From Anaerolineae bacterium (lineage in GTDB: Bacteria; Chloroflexota; Anaerolineae; Aggregatilineales; Phototrophicaceae), in the NCBI GenBank assembly GCA_015492875.1, contig WGEI01000449.1:1-30688 (forward strand): a stretch of DNA of 30,688 nucleotides, in the 5' to 3' direction. Within the stretch, counting starts at the first letter, position 1. Each line of letters opens with the position of its first letter. A model generated the notes under the pieces. The model did not search any database, had not been told where the DNA came from, and was given only the letters and a program-made list of their open reading frames with translations. Shown here piece by piece: positions 10,901 through 16,900 of this stretch. The position numbers and the translations under genes are program-made.

Positions 10901-13900
10901 AATCATACCGATTTCGGCTGCGGTGCCGGTGAACTCGAAGCGTACTTCTGCGCCGTAGCTATAGCTGGTCATCACACTGCCACCATAGTAGCTGCGGGTG
11001 TTGACACGTTGTTGCCATGTGCCGCTTTCGATGATGTGAACGTCGTCCACAGTGAAGGTGACTACGCCACCGCTGGCTGTGAACTGAATTTGCGCAGTGC
11101 CGCTGATGTCTGATGCGGCGCGCACAACCAGTGTCTGCCATTTACCGGTGATGGTGTTGTCGGCAGTAGCATCGTAGACGGTTGTGCCGCTCACGCTCAT
11201 CTGCACTGTGCCAACGGCGCCTGAGGCGATATTCACACGGGCGATGACCGTGTACATCTTGCCATTTTGCAGTTGGAAGTCTTCGCTTTGGATGCCCTGT
11301 CCAGCAGCTGTTGCAACAACTTGTCGTCCGCGAGCGCCTTCATAACGAAGCCCGCTATAGACGTTACTGGTGGCTGGCAACCCGCCGATCTCACTCCAGT
11401 GGCCATCAACTTCCATCTTGCCATTGCGCACAAGGTCATTGCTGCCAGTCTGGTAGATGATAGCGGGGTTGGTGCTATCATGCTGGCCTTCGGTTAGCGG
11501 GCTGCTGCTATCCACAACTTCCACGCTATCCAATCCAGCGCTGCCCGTTGTCAATAAGGTGATGCTGACGATGTGCGGGCCAGTGTTGCCGCTCTCATTG
11601 AACTTGAACGAGACCGGTTGCGCAGTGGCCGTGCCGCCATCGTTATTGATTACCTGGCAACGTTGCTGGCTCAGGTCTACTGATAGCGGCCCTCCGCTGA
11701 CCGGCGCCGCACAGATGAGGAACGGCGTGTAAGCGCGGCGTGTATTGCGGTTGATGATGATGGCATCGCCGCCATCAGTGCGGAAGGCGACCGTTGCGCC
11801 CGGTGCGCCACCACGCCCCGGCGTATCAACCTTGCCATTGAGTGCGCCGCGTTGGTTCGCTGTTGACCAGTTCCCGAAGTATAGGAAGTTCTTATCAGCA
11901 TCGCGGTTGGTGTAGTTGAAGTCATATGCCATGCCAGTGCTCAAGATATTGAGGTTGCTGGTATCGTTCCAGTTCGATGTGTTGAGCCATGGTGTGTCGT
12001 ATACACGAACACCATCGAACCGCATCGTGACCGGCGCTTTGGCGCCCGTATGCGCTTTAGGCGCGTAGTCATCATCGAGCATCTGTACGACAACAGTGAA
12101 GTTGCCATATTCAAATGGCCCGACGAAGCGGCGGCCTTGAGAGACTAATCGTGCTGATTCATTGTTTTCGATATGGCAAGCGCCGCTATTCAACACTGTG
12201 TTGACATCGCTTGCTTGCGCGCCATCGGAGAGCAAATCGCCACTGTAAACACAGATGAGGACAGCGTCTGCTTTGTTGTTGAACTCGAACAGGATTTCCG
12301 CTGCCGTCCCTTGGAAGCCGAAGATGATGCCATCGCCCACCGTTTGGGTTTCCATCATCCCCTTTCCAGAGGCGCGAGTAGCGAAACGCGATTCCACTTG
12401 ACTGAAGGCATCACCGCCGATGGTGTAGGTTGGGCTAGGTGTGCCAAAGCCAGTTGTGCCGAAGAAGTAAATATCCTCAGAGAACTCCTCGAACAAACCT
12501 GTTGGTAAGGCTGCGCTAGTATCCTGAACGGCGACGCGGTCAACGCTGAATTTCTCGTTAGTCAGGCTGAAGATTTCAACCACATGATTGCCACTACTCG
12601 CCCAAGCGCTACGGAACATGCTCTCGGTGAAGACCATGCTGCCATAAACAGGCTGCATGATTGTGTCGTTAACTGGCGAGAATGTACCGTCTGCCTGTAC
12701 CTGTTGGTATTGGTATGTGCCGCTGATTGTCTCTGGGTTTTGGCGCATATTAACGACCACACAGTTGCCTGCTTGTGTGCTGCTATCTACTGCGCGGTCA
12801 ACACAGACCATCAGGTTCTGGCTATCCAAACGGAAGTTGGATTGGTGATACACATAGAACGTATCAGCAGCGTTGGGTATTTCGAATGTCACGGCTGGAC
12901 CAGCGGCGATGACACCACGATTGAGCGCTGCAACCGTGTCATATGGCGCACGCCCAGCGAAGTTCAACGCCCAGCTATCGTCCAAACCGTTGTTGAAGAT
13001 GAACTTATCTAGTTCTGCAACATCCGTTTCGCCAAAGCCCATCGGTTGCAGTGGGTCATTGAATACTGTGATGGAATCGATGAACATCCGCTCGCCAGTT
13101 GGCACGCTGAGCACATCAATTGTCACTGTATAGGTTATCGGGTCTCCGTTGCTATCGAAGGCTTGTAGGCCATTGAATGGGCGGAAGACCTTGTAAGTGG
13201 TTGCTTTTGCTGCGCCCAGTGCGTTGTCATAGCGTTGGCATATGTCGACGCCGGTTCCCGTTACACAAACGTTGTAAGTTGCGCCCGTGCCATCCAGCCC
13301 GATGTCTTCCAGAATTGTGCCAATAGCGAAGCCAGTTGCGCCCGTAATCTGGAAGGTTAGGTCGGCATTGGCGTCGGTTGTTGTGCGGGCTAAGCCACCG
13401 GTGGCTTTTGCATCGGTGAGTTCTGTCCAGTTACCTGCTGCGGTAAACATATCGATGAGTTCGCCTGATGATACATCGTAGAAGCCCGGTGCTAGCGGGT
13501 CTGCGTTTGCAGATGCCGATGGAATGATACTGAACGCATCAACTTGGAGTTTAGGGCCGTTAGCGCCAGCTGTGCCGTTCGGGTTGTTGGTGATGACAAC
13601 TGTATGCACTGTTACATCGTTGAGGCCGTTACAGGTTACGGTGTAGCCCAATACCGTGCGTTCACCAGTTGAAGACTGTGTTGCACCATTGGTCACGCGC
13701 GAGTTGATGAGCACGTTGCCATTAGTTGCTGCATAGGTAGAGCAGGTGACAGGGAGGGCATCTATTGTCAATGTGGCTGTGGATTCGCCATTAGCGCCAA
13801 CTGTCCAGTTCGGGATATTGCTTCCACCGCCGCTATCTCGGATGTCGAGTTGCCATTCCCCAGCTCCAGATGGCAAGCCTTCCATATAGAGGGTGAAGCC

Positions 13901-16900
13901 TGCGCCAATGAAGCGGAAGGTGGCTTGGTCACCGTTGATACGTGTTTCATGCAAGGTGTTGTTGATGCCCGTATCTGAGTAAATCGGCTTCCAGCCCGTG
14001 CCACTATAGCTGAAGGCGAAGCTGCTGTCATCATGCAAGCCTTCATCTGGAATGTCGCTCACGATGCGCACACGGACGTACATATCAATCGTTGCGCCCG
14101 CATTGCCATTGGCTGGGTTGCTATCGGTGACGGTGTAATGCAACACTGTCATGCCAGCGGCATCGGCGACAGGAGTGAGGCTGACCTCGCCAGTGGCTGT
14201 GTTGACAGCACTTCCCAGATTAGTGAATAGGGTGGCGGGGTCATCGCCTGCGTTACCTGCGCCCAATTCATTATCCGCCCAGTCTAGTTGACTGTATGTG
14301 AATGGGAACTGGCGCTTATCTGTTGCACTGCTATCGGATAGGAAGAAGTTATCCGTTGTGAAGAATGGCCGTAGATTGAATTGAATGGTTGTGTTCATGA
14401 TGCCTGCAGCGCTGAATTCATTACTGCTCACACCATCCCACACTGGCGAACTCAATGTTGTGTCATCGTCTGTGGTTGATGGACGAATGACGATTGTCAA
14501 AGTGCCCTGTGCTAATGCGCCAATGCTATCGATAGCTTGATAGTCGAAGGTAACATCTGGTGGCACGCCAGTGGTATCTGCCCAACCGACATTGCTCGCA
14601 CCAGTATCTGTGAAGAAGTGCGCAGGTGGGCAGTAGTAGGCGGTTGAACCGATGATGATGACGCCATTGGAGTTGCTATAGTTGACACCTGTAGGTGTGC
14701 CCGGTGGCAGCGGGCAATCCACGCCATAGTTATCAGGGGATACTGCCAATGAGAATGTCAATGAGCCAAAGCCACCTTCAACATGCTGCCCTAGTTCATG
14801 TGATACATAAGGCACATTGTCTTCTATGATGTCTGGCAGTACGACATTATCCTCACCACTCTTGATACGGAGTGGCACAAACTCAAATGCGCCGATGTCA
14901 ATATCGAGATTGGTGTCAAGGTCAGAGTCTTGTTTACGTACATTATCGGCATAGTCACGGCTATAGTCTAATCCCGCACTTATCAGCGCATCATAAACAG
15001 CGGTGTTCCCCGTCTCAACACCTTCATTCAAGAATGTTGGACTCAAACGGCGTAATTGGTAGTAAAGCGGGTCTGTCAAGGCATTCAGGCTCAGCAGTGG
15101 ACCAACGAAGCGGTTATCGTTGGGGTCTGTACCGGGTTCTGGGTCGACATTAACGATATTACCATTCAGACCATTATTGCTACCGTCAGCAATGGTTGTA
15201 TGGCACACGCCACCTTCACCTGTCGTGAAGAGTCCATCCCAATCCCAAATCCAGTTATTTGTTGCGCCTTGATTGTTGGTGCCGTTGAGGTTTTGGCATA
15301 GATTATCTGGCACATCTCGTACAAGCACGAGACCGCCGGGAATTTGATTGTCTGTCAGTAAGTTATTGTGGAATTCCCACGGCGCATTGTTGATACTGCC
15401 GTAATTGTTGCTGTTGCCCGTCGTGGAATCGTCAGCATCGCCGCGTAATATCACTGCGCCGAACTCAACTCCAGAAGCACTTAGATTATTGTGTGCGAGG
15501 GTATTGTTCACAAAATGGAACGCCCGCACAAAATACAAGCTGAATAATGGACCTGGTGTCCCCGCATCAATGGCTGTTGTGTTGTTTAGGATGACATTGC
15601 CCACAACTCGCACCGGTGTTGTATCAGCTGCGCTACCGGTTGAGATACGAATGAGCGAGTCGATATTGTTCCCAACGAAAGCGTTATTCACAACATCAAC
15701 TGCACTGTTCTCAAGGGCTAATAAACCTTTGAAGAACAAGCTGCCGCTGATGATTGGGCGAGAGGAATTTGTATGCGTGTTGTTGCTAAAGGTGTTGTTC
15801 CGTATCTCGACCGGATTAGCTGAGACACCGGAGTTAGTCACCTGGATGGTTGGCGAATTAAGCGTTGAGCCAGTTAAGCCATTAAATGTGTTATATGAGA
15901 TGATGACACCATCGCTGCTATTGATGACGCTAATCATCGGGTAGATAACATCGTTCATGCTAGAAAAGTTGTGATACATCAACGAGGCATCATCTGAAGC
16001 ATCAACCAGAATGGGGCGTGCTGTCGGAACGAAGAAATCTAGCCGTTGGGGAATGCGGAATGTAAACCCGTGGAAACCAAAGGCAGTTGTCCCGTTTTTG
16101 ATATACACGCCAGCAACGTCGCTATCAAGATATGTATTCATCACCGGCATGATGCTATCGGCGTTGTCTGCGCTAGTGACGGAATCATAAGAGTAGACAT
16201 TCACGGCGGGTGCGCCATTGAAATAAAGCGGTGTAGCCCACTCTCCAGGCCCGACGATGATACAATCGCCCGCACTCGCGTTATTAACCGCTTGCCCAAT
16301 GCTGGTGTATGGTGTAGCTTCCGAGCCGTTGGGCACGCTGTTGCCCAATGTGCCCAAGTCTTGTGAGACGTAGATGAAGCCCGTGCACGCGGCTGGGGCG
16401 TTATCTGGCACAGCGGGATGGCTAATCTGGCTTAGGTCGTACGTCGGCGAGCCAAGCACAGCAAAGCCCGCGCCATAAACCATATCAAAGCCATCAGCAC
16501 TGCTGCCAAATGGCATATCGAACGAGTGCCCCATCAAGTAATCTTCAATAGCATCGACTGCGGCAGAGCCACCAGTGCTGAACTGCGGCATATTGCTGTT
16601 GTTTTGCTTCATCAGGGCGATAATGCCGCCGATATGTGCTGCCGCCGCGCTTGTACCATTGAAGCCACCCACACAGTTAGAGGTGGGGCTACCGGTGCTT
16701 ACAGTAGAGACATAGGTCGGCCCAACGATTTCTGGTTTGACTTCGTTTTGGCTGTAGGGCGGGGTATCAGTTGGTGCGCTACCGCCTGCGCCAAATACGG
16801 GGCCGCGAGAGCTGTATTCATAGACTGGGTAATTATCATCTGGGCTGGCACAAACCGCACCAACCGTGATAGCTTCACGGGAATCAGCTGGGCGGCCTAA

